Position numbers and translations under genes: made by a program | Origin: Siphonodentalium dalli | Lineage: Eukaryota > Mollusca > Scaphopoda > Gadilida > Siphonodentaliidae | Length of the DNA: 64,000 bases | Direction of reading: 5' to 3' | NCBI GenBank assembly: GCA_032622095.1 | Contig: CP136066.1 | Span: forward strand, 227,298,961-227,362,960 | Shown here: positions 47,639 to 58,196 of the stretch, one piece after another | Position numbering within the stretch: position 1 is the first letter of the stretch | How the letters are laid out: each line of letters opens with the position of its first letter | Notes under the pieces: model-generated | Seen by the model: only the letters and a program-made list of their open reading frames with translations | Told to the model about the DNA's origin: nothing | The model's database searches: none

Positions 47639-47887
47639 TCACAAGCAATAGCCGTAAATTGGCGCAATAGACTTTTCCACAGCTGCCGCCCTCTTGTTGC
47701 GATTATTATACAGGCACTCATTTTCTGCCCATAGGTCTACCAGCCATTGTTCCTGGTCGATCGATCCGAATTCTTGATTTAATTTCGAATAGCTGTTGCC
47801 GCTAACTATTCCGACATTTTGAATGAGGTTTTGGTCATGTGACAAAAAACGCTCCAAAGCTTTGCGCATACGATCCCGATTGTCCAC
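47639..47887 (-). CDS. 82-codon protein-like reading frame, weak resemblance to a MADF/Myb-like DNA-binding domain start
   Basis: It starts at ATG 47885-47887 (MDNRDRMRKALERFLSHDQN) and ends with TGA after APIYGYCL. Composition is complex and globular-looking. The C-terminal part, WLVDLWAENECLYNNRNKRA then AAVEKSIA, recalls the first helix and loop of MADF-type domains, where a pattern like L-x-x-L-W-x-x-x-x-x-L-Y-x-x-x-x-x-K-R-x-A is common. The rest of such a domain is absent, so this could be one exon or a transposon-derived fragment. No splice partners were identified. The family hint is from memory and weak. Confidence 0.35.
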   Translation of the reverse strand: MDNRDRMRKALERFLSHDQNLIQNVGIVSGNSYSKLNQEFGSIDQEQWLVDLWAENECLYNNRNKRAAAVEKSIAPIYGYCL

Positions 47888-47996
47888 GATTTATCCGGCA
47901 GCCGAATTAATTGGAGACAATCGACACTATGAATTAGAGAAACTATTCCATTCTTGTCGCTAATGGTAAGCATAAATCCTAAAAGTATCATACCTT

Positions 47997-48192
47997 TTTA
48001 CCCTTTGAGTGCCAGGTCCGATTTTTGTATCGACCATATACCCTGTGCCAATGCATTCTCTTATATATGCGAGTCGATCATAGGTCGCCTCACATATATA
48101 AGAGAATGCATTGGCTTAACCCAAAAAAAAAAATGTCATTTTTTTTTTGGGGGCACTCTACAGACCATAAATTAGGGCACTAAAAGGGTTAA
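47997..48192. mobile_element. 196-bp TTAA-type miniature element
   Basis: TTTACCCTTTGAGTGCC on the left mirrors GGGCACTAAAAGGGTTAA on the right. TTAA is exact at 48189-48192 and degenerate (TTTA) at the left. The interior contains the CCAATGCATTCTCTTATATA hairpin at 48050-48114. Confidence 0.75.
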
Positions 48193-48310
48193 ATCACAAA
48201 TTGTTCAGAAACTTCGGATTCTAAAGACTCAAATATTCAACAGAATGCCTCATCTCTCTCATCCTTGCTTTGTGGACACATTATCATTGTCACATAAACA
48301 AGCCTTGAAT

Positions 48311-49116
48311 TAGTGTGTCTGTCATTTGCAGAATGAGGTCCACACAGTGGGCTAGCATAACCAAAGTCACCCTCTGGGGACCTCATTCTGCTTAGGCCTC
48401 GTCTTCTGGGAAGTATATATGGTCTCAGATTAACATTGTTTAGTTAATTTTTCTCTTCTGTCAGTTTCTATATCCCCTAATTTGCAGAATATAACATATA
48501 TAATTGAGGTCACTAATGGGTGAACATCAACTTCAACGGGGGAACTTCAATCTTATCCTAGGTCTACAATAGCAGTTGAGGCCTGAGGAGTTTAACCCTT
48601 TACCCAACAAACCGGCCAAAACTGGCCAAATAAAGCTTCAACAGCCTAAAATATCTTCGGTCTGTCTCAATAGAACCATACAAATATGGATATCATTGGA
48701 ACTGGCTCCTTGACCACATTGTGATAGTTACAGTTATACCCTGTGCCAATGCATTCTCTTATATATGCGAGTCGACCATAGGTCGCCTCGCATATATAAG
48801 AGAATGCATTGGCCTAAAAAAAATCTTTTTTTAACACTTTTTACCATTTTTTCTTACATTCTTTAACAATTTTATAATTTTTAATGTGTTAAGCCAATGC
48901 ATTCTCTTATATATGCGAGGCGACCTATGGTCGACTCGCATATATAAGAGAATGCATTGGCACAGGGCCGTTCTGTTGGGTAAAGGGTTAAATTCACTCT
49001 CTGGGGACTTCAATGGGGGAACTTCAATCTTATCCTAGGTCTATCATAGCAGTTGAGGCCTGAGGAGTTTAAATTCACCCTCTGGGGACCTCATTCTGCA
49101 AATGTCAGACACACTA
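48311..49116. mobile_element. dispersed element of the AATGAGGTCCCC family, copy 3, with internal duplication and a nested TTAA element
   Basis: The ends are TAGTGTGTCTGTCATTTGCA and CAAATGTCAGACACACTA. The segment from GGGGGAACTTCAATCTTATC to GAGGCCTGAGGAGTTTAA occurs at about 48538-48595 and again at 49015-49072. The first copy is interrupted by the TTAA element at 48592-48991 and the second is intact. Confidence 0.8.
48592..48991. mobile_element. 400-bp TTAA-flanked piggyBac-like miniature element with verified empty site
   Basis: TTAACCCTTTACCCAACA and TGTTGGGTAAAGGGTTAA are perfect terminal inverted repeats. The uninterrupted duplicate reads GAGGAGTTTAAATTCACCCT near 49066, with a single TTAA. 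The interior has two CCAATGCATTCTCTTATATA hairpins (48740-48816 and 48894-48963) in mirror arrangement. A sister copy is at 58209-58662. Confidence 0.92.
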
Positions 49117-49570
49117 TTTGAAGACTTGCATGTAAAACTAAAATTGGAGGCTGGTGCTTTGTTTAAATTTTAAAATTTTATTTTTTGATGATTAATATTT
49201 TATTTCAATAAATTTATTTTAAACGACAGTTTTTATTTTATTATCCAGGGATATCTCATTTAAAGGCCCACTTAATTTTTGAGTCGCCGATTATTGTTTT
49301 ATAGTGACTTGATATACGGTTTTAATAACAATCTATGCCATAAAATAGGATTAAAATACTATAATTCATCACCATATGAAACGAAACGTCTGTGTCTCAG
49401 AAGATGCCCATAGAGAAATAGAAAACAGCTGAAATCCTAGAAAGATTCCCCCGTTTTTGGCTCCCAGAATGCAACAGAATTCAAACTAAAGATAAATTTT
49501 CAATGGAAGGGTAATAACTCTATCTTTGAGATATAGAGTTATTCCCCTCTATTGAAAATAAAACACTCTT

Positions 49571-51029
49571 TAGCTCAACTTTACTTTGTAAAGTTTGAGC
49601 TATTGCCATGGCTTTGTCGTCCGTGTGTACGTAAGGCATCAACAATGCAGGCTACAGGTCGTACCTTTGGTCGGATCATTATGAAATTTGTCATAGCTGT
49701 TGACATCAACATTTAGACCAGAATGATTAATTTTGGGGTCATTCGGAATATAAACATGGCCGCCAGTGGCCATCTTGGATTTCAAAATTCAATCCATTAG
49801 CACGGGCTACAGGCCGTACTGTTTGTCTGATCAACATGAAATTTGTCATGGATGTTAACAATGACATGTAGATGTGAACGAGTCATTTTGGGGTCATTCG
49901 GCCAAAAAACATGGTCGCCAGCAGCCATCTTGGATTTTCTCTTTGTATGACTAAATCCTTTAGCACGGGCTACAGGTCGTACCTTTAGTCTGATCATCAT
50001 AAAATTTGTCATGAATGTTAATAATGACATGCAGATAGGAACGAGTCATTTTGGGGTCATTCGGCCAAAAAACATTGCCCCAGCAGTCATCTTTGATTTT
50101 ACTCTTTGTATGACTAAATCCTTTAGCGCGGGCTACAGGTCGTACCTTTAGTCTGATCATCATAAAATTTGTCATGTCTGTTGAAATTGGAATGTAGATG
50201 GGGAACGAGTCATTTTGGGGTCATTCGGACAAAAAACATGGCCACCAGTGGCCATCTTGAATTTCAAAATTTAATCCATTAGCACAGGCCACAGGTCGTA
50301 CTGTTCGTCTGATCATCATGAAATTTGTCATGGGTGTTAACAATGACATGTAGATGGGAACGAGTCATTTTGGGGTCATTCGGCCAAAAAACATGGTCGC
50401 CAGCAGCCATCTTGGATTTTCTCTTTGTATGACTAAATCCTTTAGCACGGGCTACAGGTTGTACCTTTAGTCTGATCATCATAAAATTTGTCATGAATGT
50501 TAATAATGAGATGTAGATGGGAACGAGTCATTTTGGGGTCATTCGGCCAAAAAACATGGCCGCCAGCAGCCATCTTGGATTTTACTCTTTGTATGACTAA
50601 ATCCTTTAGCACGGGCTACAGGTCGTCGCTTTAGTCTGATCATCATAAAATTTGTCATGGCTGTTGAAATTGGAATGTTAATGGGAACGAGTCATTTTGG
50701 GGTCATTCGGACAAAAAACATGGCCACCAGTGGCCATCTTGGATTTCAAAATTTAATCCATTAGTACGGGCTACATGTCGTACCTTTAGTCTGATCATCA
50801 TGAAATTTGTCATGGATGTTAATATCGACATGTAGATGGGAAGAGTAATTTTGGGGTCATTTGGCCAAAAAACATGGCCGCCAGCAGCCATCTTGGATTT
50901 TACTTTTCTCTTCATGTCTTTAAACTAGTATTAGACATACAACTTTCCACATTCCTAATCGCTCCATTGACTCTAATACATTAAATTATTCCCTTTCCAA
51001 GTTGAGCTACAGTGTCATTGACACTTTCA
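49571..51029. mobile_element. Helitron-like non-autonomous element with central tandem repeats, copy 1
   Basis: It starts AGCTCAACTTTACTTTGTAA then AGTTTGAGCT, a hairpin. It ends AAGTTGAGCTACAGTGTCAT then TGACACTTTCA, with a hairpin near the 3' end. The core (about 49650-50930) holds about eight 156-164-bp units with GGGCTACAGGTCGTACCTTT and GCCATCTTGGATTT. A 5' inverted sequence, 3' hairpin and core tandem repeats fit the Helentron-associated (HINE-type) layout. No terminal inverted repeat of cut-and-paste type is evident. Minus-strand frames inside are repeat artefacts. Confidence 0.65.
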
Positions 51030-51144
51030 TTTTCTACAAACCAGATGACAAAAACACGTTGGTAACTCTACAAAAACAACATGTTCACAGTTTATTTCAC
51101 CGGATAAGTTGATAATACAACGTTTTGGAGCTTCCTCTTTCAAA

Positions 51145-52269
51145 TGGTATATAATATGGCATATGTTTTATATATGTGATCTGGGTTCATGGTATATAAT
51201 ATGGCTTATGTTTTATATATATGATCTGGGGGTTCATGGTATATAATATGGCATATGTTTTATATATGTGATCTGGGGGTACATGGTATATAATATGGCA
51301 TATGTTTTATATATGTGATCTGGGGGTACATGGTATATAATATGGCATATGTTTTATATATGTGATCTGTGGGTTCATGGTTTATAATATGGCATATGTT
51401 TTATATATGTGATCTGGGGGTTCATGGTATATAATATGGCATATGTTTTATATATGTGATCTGGGGGTTCATGGTATATAATATGGCATATGTTTTATAT
51501 ATGTGATCTGGGGGTTCATGGTATATAATATGGCATATGTTTTATATATGTGATCTGGGGGTTCATGGTATATAATATGGCATATGTTTTATATATGTGA
51601 TCTGGGGGTTCATGGTATATAATATGGCATATGTTTTATATATGTGATCTGGGGGTTCATGGTATATAATATGGCATATGTTTTATATATGTGATCTGGG
51701 GGTTCATGGTATATAATATGGCATATGTTTTATATATGTGATCTGGGGGTTCATGGTATATAATATGGCATATGTTTTATATATGTGATCTGGGGGTTCA
51801 TGGTATATAATATGGCATATGTTTTATATATGTGATCTGGGGGTTCATGGTATATAATATGGCATATGTTTTATATATGTGATCTGGGGGTTCATGGTAT
51901 ATAATATGGCATATGTTTTATATATGTGATCTGGGGGTTCATGGTATATAATATGGCATATGTTTTATATATGTGATCTGGGGGTTCATGGTATATAATA
52001 TGGCATATGTTTTATATATGTGATCTGGGGGTTCATGGTATATAATATGGCATATGTTTTATATATGTGATCTGGGGGTTCATGGTATATAATATGGCAT
52101 ATGTTTTATATATGTGATCTGGGGGTTCATGGTATATAATATGGCATATGTTTTATATATGTGATCTGGGGGTTCATGGTATATAATATGGCATATGTTT
52201 TATATATGTGATCTGGGGGTTCATGGTATATAATATGGCATATGTTTTATATATGTGATCTGGGGGTTC
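51145..52269. repeat. 47-bp minisatellite, about 24 units
   Basis: The unit ATGGTATATAATATGGCATA then TGTTTTATATATGTGATCTG and GGGGTTC recurs every 47 bases, nearly identical in the last 15 or so units. A single related sequence, ACGGTACATATAGCATGTAG through TATATAATGTGATCGGGGGG and TTCG, occupies the same position in the compact element at 58717-58982. Confidence 0.93.
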
Positions 52270-52290
52270 GAGAATTAAGTGGGCCTTTAA

Positions 52291-53149
52291 AAAAATGTGA
52301 AACCCGCAGGAACATCTTCAACTTGTGATCTATATATAACAAACAAAAAATCACAGTAAAGCGGTTGAGACACCACCTCTCCCAAAATGAACACCCCAGC
52401 TATACGCCCCTGTTAAGGATATGTTTATCGTTCTGAAACTGCACTAAATATAATGACGTTTCCCGGATATATATTTATGTTGTGTCCTGCATGGGGTCTG
52501 AGGCCAGCATGATAAAACCTCACAATATAGGCATGAGTAAGCTATGAAATAAATTATATCGCAAATTTATTATTTCAAATGGAGCTACATCCTGCTTCGA
52601 CTTCGTGCAAAATTCCGTCTCACATAATTTCAAATTCTGTTCCACAGATTGTCATTCTGTTTTGCATTCTATGCGTCCCATACCGCAGTTTGTGTTGTCC
52701 TGAGGTCAATCGCAACTTCTCGGATTATCGTTCTTGCAGAAATAGTTCGAAAATCACCGAGGTTTGCCGATTGGTGAATCAAGCTCTCCCATCAGCAGTC
52801 ACCATGCACAGTGGATAACTCGCCAATTTGGATATATATGGGTCGTCTGTTTAAAGGTATACTCAACCAATTCGATGGTCCCCATATCAGATTCCAACAA
52901 CAATAACAGCAACAACGTTTTTTTTAAATTCAGCTTCAGTTATCAGAATCGATTAATTGCCCAAAAATAATGCTAACCACAGTCAACTATAGTATAAAAT
53001 TGCACAAAACCTGATTTAACCACATTTTTTTCAACAAAATTTTTAAGGTATTTTTTAATATCTGACAGAAAAAAAAGCCACTTGATTTTAGATTGATCCA
53101 TCTTCATCCGCAATTTGGTTCGAGACCATCTTCTCGTCGACCATTTTAC
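52291..53149. other. unique sequence with a weak candidate exon
   Basis: A + strand frame (52579-52818) contains PEVNRNFSDYRSCRNSSKIT, and an AG/GT pair could define an exon ending at ACCGAG/GTTTGC near 52752. Nothing links it to another exon. The remainder is AT-rich. Confidence 0.3.
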
Positions 53150-53320
53150 TGGGCCACTAAAAAATTAGCGGTGGTGAAAAATAATAGATTTCAAAAACCG
53201 ATATCTGATCACTCTGAACTTTGATGGGTGGGTTCATCGACTCGAATCAAATATTTTTGACCCCAAAGCCAAGAAAATAGTAATTTGCAAGCATTAATTC
53301 GGATTATCTTTATCATTAAG
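53150..53320. repeat. third copy of the GATCACTCTGAACTTTGATG dispersed repeat
   Basis: ATCTGATCACTCTGAACTTT then GATGGGTGG, ATCGACTCGAATCAAATA and CCCCAAAGCCAAGAAAAT align with 46805-47135. Confidence 0.6.
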
Positions 53321-53365
53321 TTATTATCTGAACATTTCTCTTAAATTAATGTGCACTTATATTAT

Positions 53366-56300
53366 TAGCTCAACTTTACTTTGTAAAGTTTGAGCTATTG
53401 CCATGGCTTTGTCGTCCGTGTGTGCGTGTGTACGTAAGGCGTCAACAATGCAGTCTACAGGTCGTACCTTTGGTCGGATCATCATAAAATTTGTCATGGC
53501 TGTTGAAATTGGAATGTAGATGGGAACGAGTCATTTTGGGGTCATTCGGACAAAAAACATGGCCGCCAGTGGCCATCTTGGATTTCAAAATTCAATCCAT
53601 TAGCACGGGCCACAGGTCGTACTGTTCGTCTGATCGTCATGAAATTTGTCATGGATGTTAATATTGACATGTAGATGGGAACGAGTAATTTTGGTGTCAT
53701 TCGGCCAAAAAACATGGCGGCCAGCAGCCATCTTGGATTTTACTCTTTGTATGACTAAATTCTTTAGCACGGGCTACAGGTCGTACCTTTAGTCTGATCA
53801 TCATCAAATTTGTCATGGATGTTAATATTGACATGTAGATGGGAACGAGTAATTTTGGGGTCATTTGGCCCAAAAACATGGCCGCCAGCAGCCATCTTGG
53901 ATTTTACTCTTTGTATGACTAAATTCTTTAGCACGGGCTACAGGTCGTACTTTTAGTCTGATCATCATAAAATTTGTCATGAATGTTAATAATGACATGT
54001 AGATGGGAACGAGTCATTTTGGGGTCATTCGGCCAAAAAACATTGCCGCCAGCAGGCATCTTTGATTTCACTCTTTGTATGACTAAATCCTTTAGCACGG
54101 GCTACAGGTCGTACCTTTAGTCCGATCATCATAAAATTTGTCATGGCTGTTGAAATTGGAATGTAGATGGGAACGAGTCATTTTGGGGTCATTCGGACAA
54201 AAAACATGGCCGCCAGCGGCCATCTTGGATTTCAAAATTCAATCCATTAGCACGGGCCACAGGTCGTACTGTTCGTCTGATCGTCATGAAATTTGTCATG
54301 GATGTTAATATTGACATGTAGATGGGAACGAGTAATTTTGGGGTCATTCGGCCAAAAAACATGGCGGCCAGCAGCCATCTTGGATTTTACTCTTTGTATG
54401 ACTAAATTCTTTAGCACGGGCTACAGGTCGTACCTTTAGTCTGATCATCATAAAATTTGTCATGAATGTTAATAATGACATGTAGATGGGAACGAGTCAT
54501 TTTGGGGTCATTCGGCCAAAAAACATGGCCGCCAGCAGGCATCTTTTGATTTTACTCTTTGTATGACTAAATCCTTTAGTACGGGCTACAGGTCGTACCT
54601 TTAGTCTGATCATCATAAAATTTGTCATGAATGTTAATAATGACATGTAGATGGGAACGAGTCATTTTGGGGTCATTCGGCCAAAAAACATGGCCGCCAG
54701 CAGCCATCTTGGATTTTACTCTTTGTATGACTAAATTCTTTAGCACGGGCTACAGGTCGTACTTTTAGTCTGATCATCATAAAATTTGTCAAGAATGTTA
54801 ATAATGACATGTAGATGGGAACGAGTCATTTTGGGGTCATTCGGCCAAAAAACATTGCCGCCAGCAGGCATCTTTGATTTTACTCTTTGTATGACTAAAT
54901 CCTTTAGCACGGGCTACAGGTCGTACCTTTAGTCCGATCATCATAAAATTTGTCATGGCTGTTGAAATTGGACTGTAGATGGGAACGAGTCATTTTGGGG
55001 TCATTCGGACAAAAAACATGGCCGCCAGCGGCCATCTTGGATTTCAAAATTCAATCCATTAGCACGGGCCACAGGTCGTACTGTTCGTCTGATCGTCATG
55101 AAATTTGTCATGGATGTTAATATTGACATGTAGATGGGAACGAGTAATTTTGGGGTCATTCGGCCAAAAAACATGGCGGCCAGCAGCCATCTTGGATTTT
55201 ACTCTTTGTATGACTAAATTCTTTAGCACGGGCTACAGGTCGTACCTTTAGTCTGATCATCATAAAATTTGTCATGAATGTTAATAATGACATGTAGATG
55301 GGAACGAGTCATTTTGGGGTCATTCGGCCAAAAAACATGGCCGCCAGCAGGCATCTTTTGATTTTACTCTTTGTATGACTAAATCCTTTAGTACGGGCTA
55401 CAGGTCGTACCTTTAGTCTGATCATCATAAAATTTGTCATGAATGTTAATAATGACATGTAGATGGGAACGAGTCATTTTGGGGTCATTCGGCCAAAAAA
55501 CATGGCCGCCAGCAGCCATCTTGGATTTTACTCTTTGTATGACTAAATCCTTTAGCACGGGCTGCAAGTCGTACCTTTAGTCTGATCATCATAAAATTTG
55601 TCATGAATGTTAATAATGACATGTAGATGGGAACGAGTCATTTTGGGGTCATTCGGCCAAAAAACATGGCCGCCAGCAGGCATCTTTGATTTTACTCTTT
55701 GTATGACTAAATCCTTTAGCACGGGCTACAGGTCGTACCTTTAGTCTGATAATCATAAAATTTGTCATGGCTGTTGAAATTGGAATGTAGATGGGAACGA
55801 GTCATTTTGGTGTCATTCGGACAAAAAACATGGCCGCCAGCGGCCATCTTGGATTTCAAAATGTAATCCATTAGCACGGGCCACAGGTCGTACTGTTCGT
55901 CTGATCATCATGAAATTTGTCATGGATGTTAATATTGACATGTAGATGGGAACGAGTAATTTTGGTGTCATTCGACCAAAAAACATGGCGGCCAGCAGCC
56001 ATCTTGGATTTTACTCTTTGTATGACTAAATTATTTAGCACGGGCTACAGGTCGTACCTTTAGTCTGATCATCATCAAATTTGTCATGGATGTTAATATT
56101 GACATGTAGATGGGAACGAGTAATTTTGGGGTCATTTGGCCCAAAAACATGGCCGCCAGCAGCCATCTTGGATTTTACTCTTTGTATGACTAAATTCTTT
56201 AGCACGGGCTACAGGTCGTACATGGCGTAATTTTGGGGTCATTTGGCCCAAAAACATGGCCACCAGCAGCCATCTTGGATGTTGCTCTTTGTATGACTAA

Positions 56301-56483
56301 ATCCTTTAGCACGGGCTGCAGGTCGTACCTTTAGTCAGCAGCCATCTTGGATTTTACTTTTCTCTTCATGTCTATAAACTAGTATTAGACATTCAACTTT
56401 CCATATTCCTAATCGCTCCATTGACTGTAATACATTAAATTATTCCCTTTCCAAGTTGAGCTAAAGTGTCATTGACACTTTCA
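53366..56483. mobile_element. Helitron-like non-autonomous element with central tandem repeats, copy 2 (about 18 units)
   Basis: The same start hairpin (AGCTCAACTTTACTTTGTAA) and the same end (CCAAGTTGAGCTAAAGTGTC then ATTGACACTTTCA) occur as in 49571-51029. The core has about 18 units of roughly 160 bp. A distinctive unit (CGGGCCACAGGTCGTACTGT) begins at about 53603, 54251, 55063 and 55874, spacings of 648, 812 and 811, so there is a higher-order repeat of four then five units. Another marker unit (TCGTACTTTTAGTC) recurs 811 bases apart (53932 and 54743). Confidence 0.7.
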
Positions 56484-56676
56484 TTGGACACTTCGTTCCC
56501 GGGATGGTCGAAAAGATCGAGTGATCTTCCCCTTCACCCCACATTATCTGTGCATATGCCCGTCGTTTGCTTTTATTATCAGAACATCCCCAATGAATAA
56601 TAGACGTCCTGATTAAAAATCAAAGTATTCAACTTTACTCTGAAAAAAATAACAAAGTCAATCCAAGTTAGGAAAT
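56484..56676. other. unique sequence, nothing recognised
   Basis: Follows the 3' hairpin of the Helitron-like element. No structure seen. Confidence 0.35.
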
Positions 56677-56685
56677 TTGGAAATG

Positions 56686-56988
56686 TTATTGTGTATGAGA
56701 TTTCCAAATGTTTTGGCCAAAGGTTGGGAAGGTGAAACACCCCAACTTGAATTGTTCAAATGCAATCTTCAACTTGAACCAGACCGAAATTTCAAGTCCG
56801 GACGAGAATTGTGCCAAGACAGTGATGGCCGGCCAGGGGTGGTACACATAGTCAGGGTTAACGGGGAGCGGCCATCCAAACAAAAGGATATTGTGCAATT
56901 GACAGCGTGACGGACTGCACGCATTAAAGAGAACAAGAAAAACCATAGTCAGAAATGGTAACGCCACCAAGATCATATTATTAGCCAT
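56686..56988 (-). CDS. 100-codon reading frame with a signal-peptide-like N-terminus
   Basis: It starts at ATG 56986-56988. The first 29 residues, MANNMILVALPFLTMVFLVL then FNACSPSRC, have a hydrophobic core and a small-residue end like a secretory signal. The remainder (QLHNILLFGWPLPVNPDYVY onward) is not recognised. A + strand frame (56677-56910, VVHIVRVNGERPSKQKDIVQ near its end) overlaps it but does not cover the signal part. Only one of the two, or neither, is real. There is no splice or neighbour support. Confidence 0.25.
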   Translation of the reverse strand: MANNMILVALPFLTMVFLVLFNACSPSRCQLHNILLFGWPLPVNPDYVYHPWPAITVLAQFSSGLEISVWFKLKIAFEQFKLGCFTFPTFGQNIWKSHTQ

Positions 56989-57028
56989 AAATATAAATTA
57001 TAATATAATTATAATATAAAATATTATT

Positions 57029-57062
57029 CATTAGTTAGCGCTAATATAGGCGCTAACTAATG
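57029..57062. repeat. perfect 14-bp-arm palindrome
   Basis: CATTAGTTAGCGC and GCGCTAACTAATG flank TAATATAG. It is flanked by AT-rich sequence. Confidence 0.75.
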
Positions 57063-57640
57063 ACTTGTTAAATAACATCTAATAAATATTTATCTTATTC
57101 ACAACTTTAAGGAGTCCTTCTGGTACACGAGAATACCTATCGCCGTTTGATTTGCAAAAAGTGAACTCGGCGCATATATAATTGATAGAACAGACCTTTA
57201 TTATGATGATCGTGTCGTTATTTGTTTAAGATAATGTATCAATTGACATATACGCACCCGTTCCCTCATTAAAATCTATATATATCGCCCATTCTAGGGG
57301 ACCTCCGCGAATTCGGGGCCTTCCGCAAAGTGACCTCCACAAATCGGGACTTACTGCAAATCGTCGCACCCAATGCAATTTGTAAACAAATACGATTGAC
57401 ATGCGTTTTAACGAGGTGAGATTTAATTAAACGAAAGAAGCATTCTACATAAACGATTTGTCATGGACTCGGCCAGTGTGCCATATATATGTGTCAACTA
57501 AGGTCGCTTTGCGTGGTAAAAGTGAAAGTGGAAAATCATGTTGAAAATGAAAGTAGCCTACAATTTTTGGATTTCCACGGCAGATTTCAGTGAATCTATA
57601 CTATTGGAAGTGAATGTACAATTCCTGGAATTCTATCAGA
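57063..57640. other. unique sequence, nothing recognised
   Basis: It contains a short direct repeat of ACCTCCGCGAATTCGGG and ACCTCCACAAATCGGG near 57301-57345. No gene evidence. Confidence 0.35.
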
Positions 57641-57720
57641 TATCGCGGCTCTGCTCGTTTTCGTGATCATAGGTTATATAGGGCCTATATGACCACGAAA
57701 ACGAGTCGAGTCGCGATACA
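57641..57720. repeat. 80-bp imperfect palindrome
   Basis: TATCGCGGCTCTGCTCGTTT then TCGTGATCATA pairs with TATATGACCACGAAAACGAG and TCGAGTCGCGATA around a 14-base spacer with GGCC. Confidence 0.8.
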
Positions 57721-57916
57721 TCCATCGGTACAAACACATTGTGTATACGATACAATTTTGACTTGATGACCAGAAAATAAAAGATGGCGGTTAATCCAAG
57801 TCTCCAACAGAACAGACATGCGCGCTCCAATTAAAATTACCCATAATTCACTTCACTACACCAGGGGTTCCCAATGCCAATGGGTTATACATTATTTTCA
57901 GGCTATCAGATTATTT

Positions 57917-58080
57917 ATATTTTCAAGAACATATTATTACACCGGTGACTTTAAGTTTACAATTTCAGCCTGGCCTGACTCTATCGGTATGTTTGAGTTA
58001 TATTTTCAAGAACATATTATTTACGGTGGCGTTAACTTTACAATTTCAGCATTTACGTGATTCTATCGGTACGATTGAGC
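57917..58080. repeat. 82-bp two-copy direct repeat
   Basis: TATATTTTCAAGAACATATT then ACAATTTCAGC and GACTCTATCGGTATG occurs at 57917 and again at 57999 with modest divergence. Open frames across it (57818-58154) reflect the duplication. Confidence 0.8.
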
Positions 58081-58196
58081 AAGGTACAAAAACCTATTCT
58101 CCCACAATGTATTCGCTGAATTTCGCTCACTGCTCAACAGATTATCAAACCTGAAAAAACAGCTTACACCACCTTATGGCGTAATTACACAACAGA

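Larger units (their letters stand above)
49260..52290. mobile_element. 3.0-kb TTAA-flanked element enlarged by a Helitron-like insertion and a 47-bp array
   Basis: TTAAAGGCCCACTTAATT at the left mirrors AATTAAGTGGGCCTTTAA at the right, with TTAA at both ends. Its outer parts match the compact 266-bp element at 58717-58982: GAGTTATTCCCCTCTATTGA, then CACAGTTTATTTCACCGG, then GTTTTGGAGCTTCCTCTTTC. The extra length is the insertion 49571-51029 and the array 51145-52269. Confidence 0.85.

Noticed and set aside
52579-52818. Duplicate of the 38027-38134 exon
   Set aside because: Only a short ACCGAG/GT junction and a few residues look alike. The upstream sequence does not match.
49797-53879. Minus-strand frames starting MTNFMMIRLKVRPVARAKGF
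   Set aside because: They are repeat-unit translations of the Helitron-like core, broken at unit boundaries, with no conserved start or stop.
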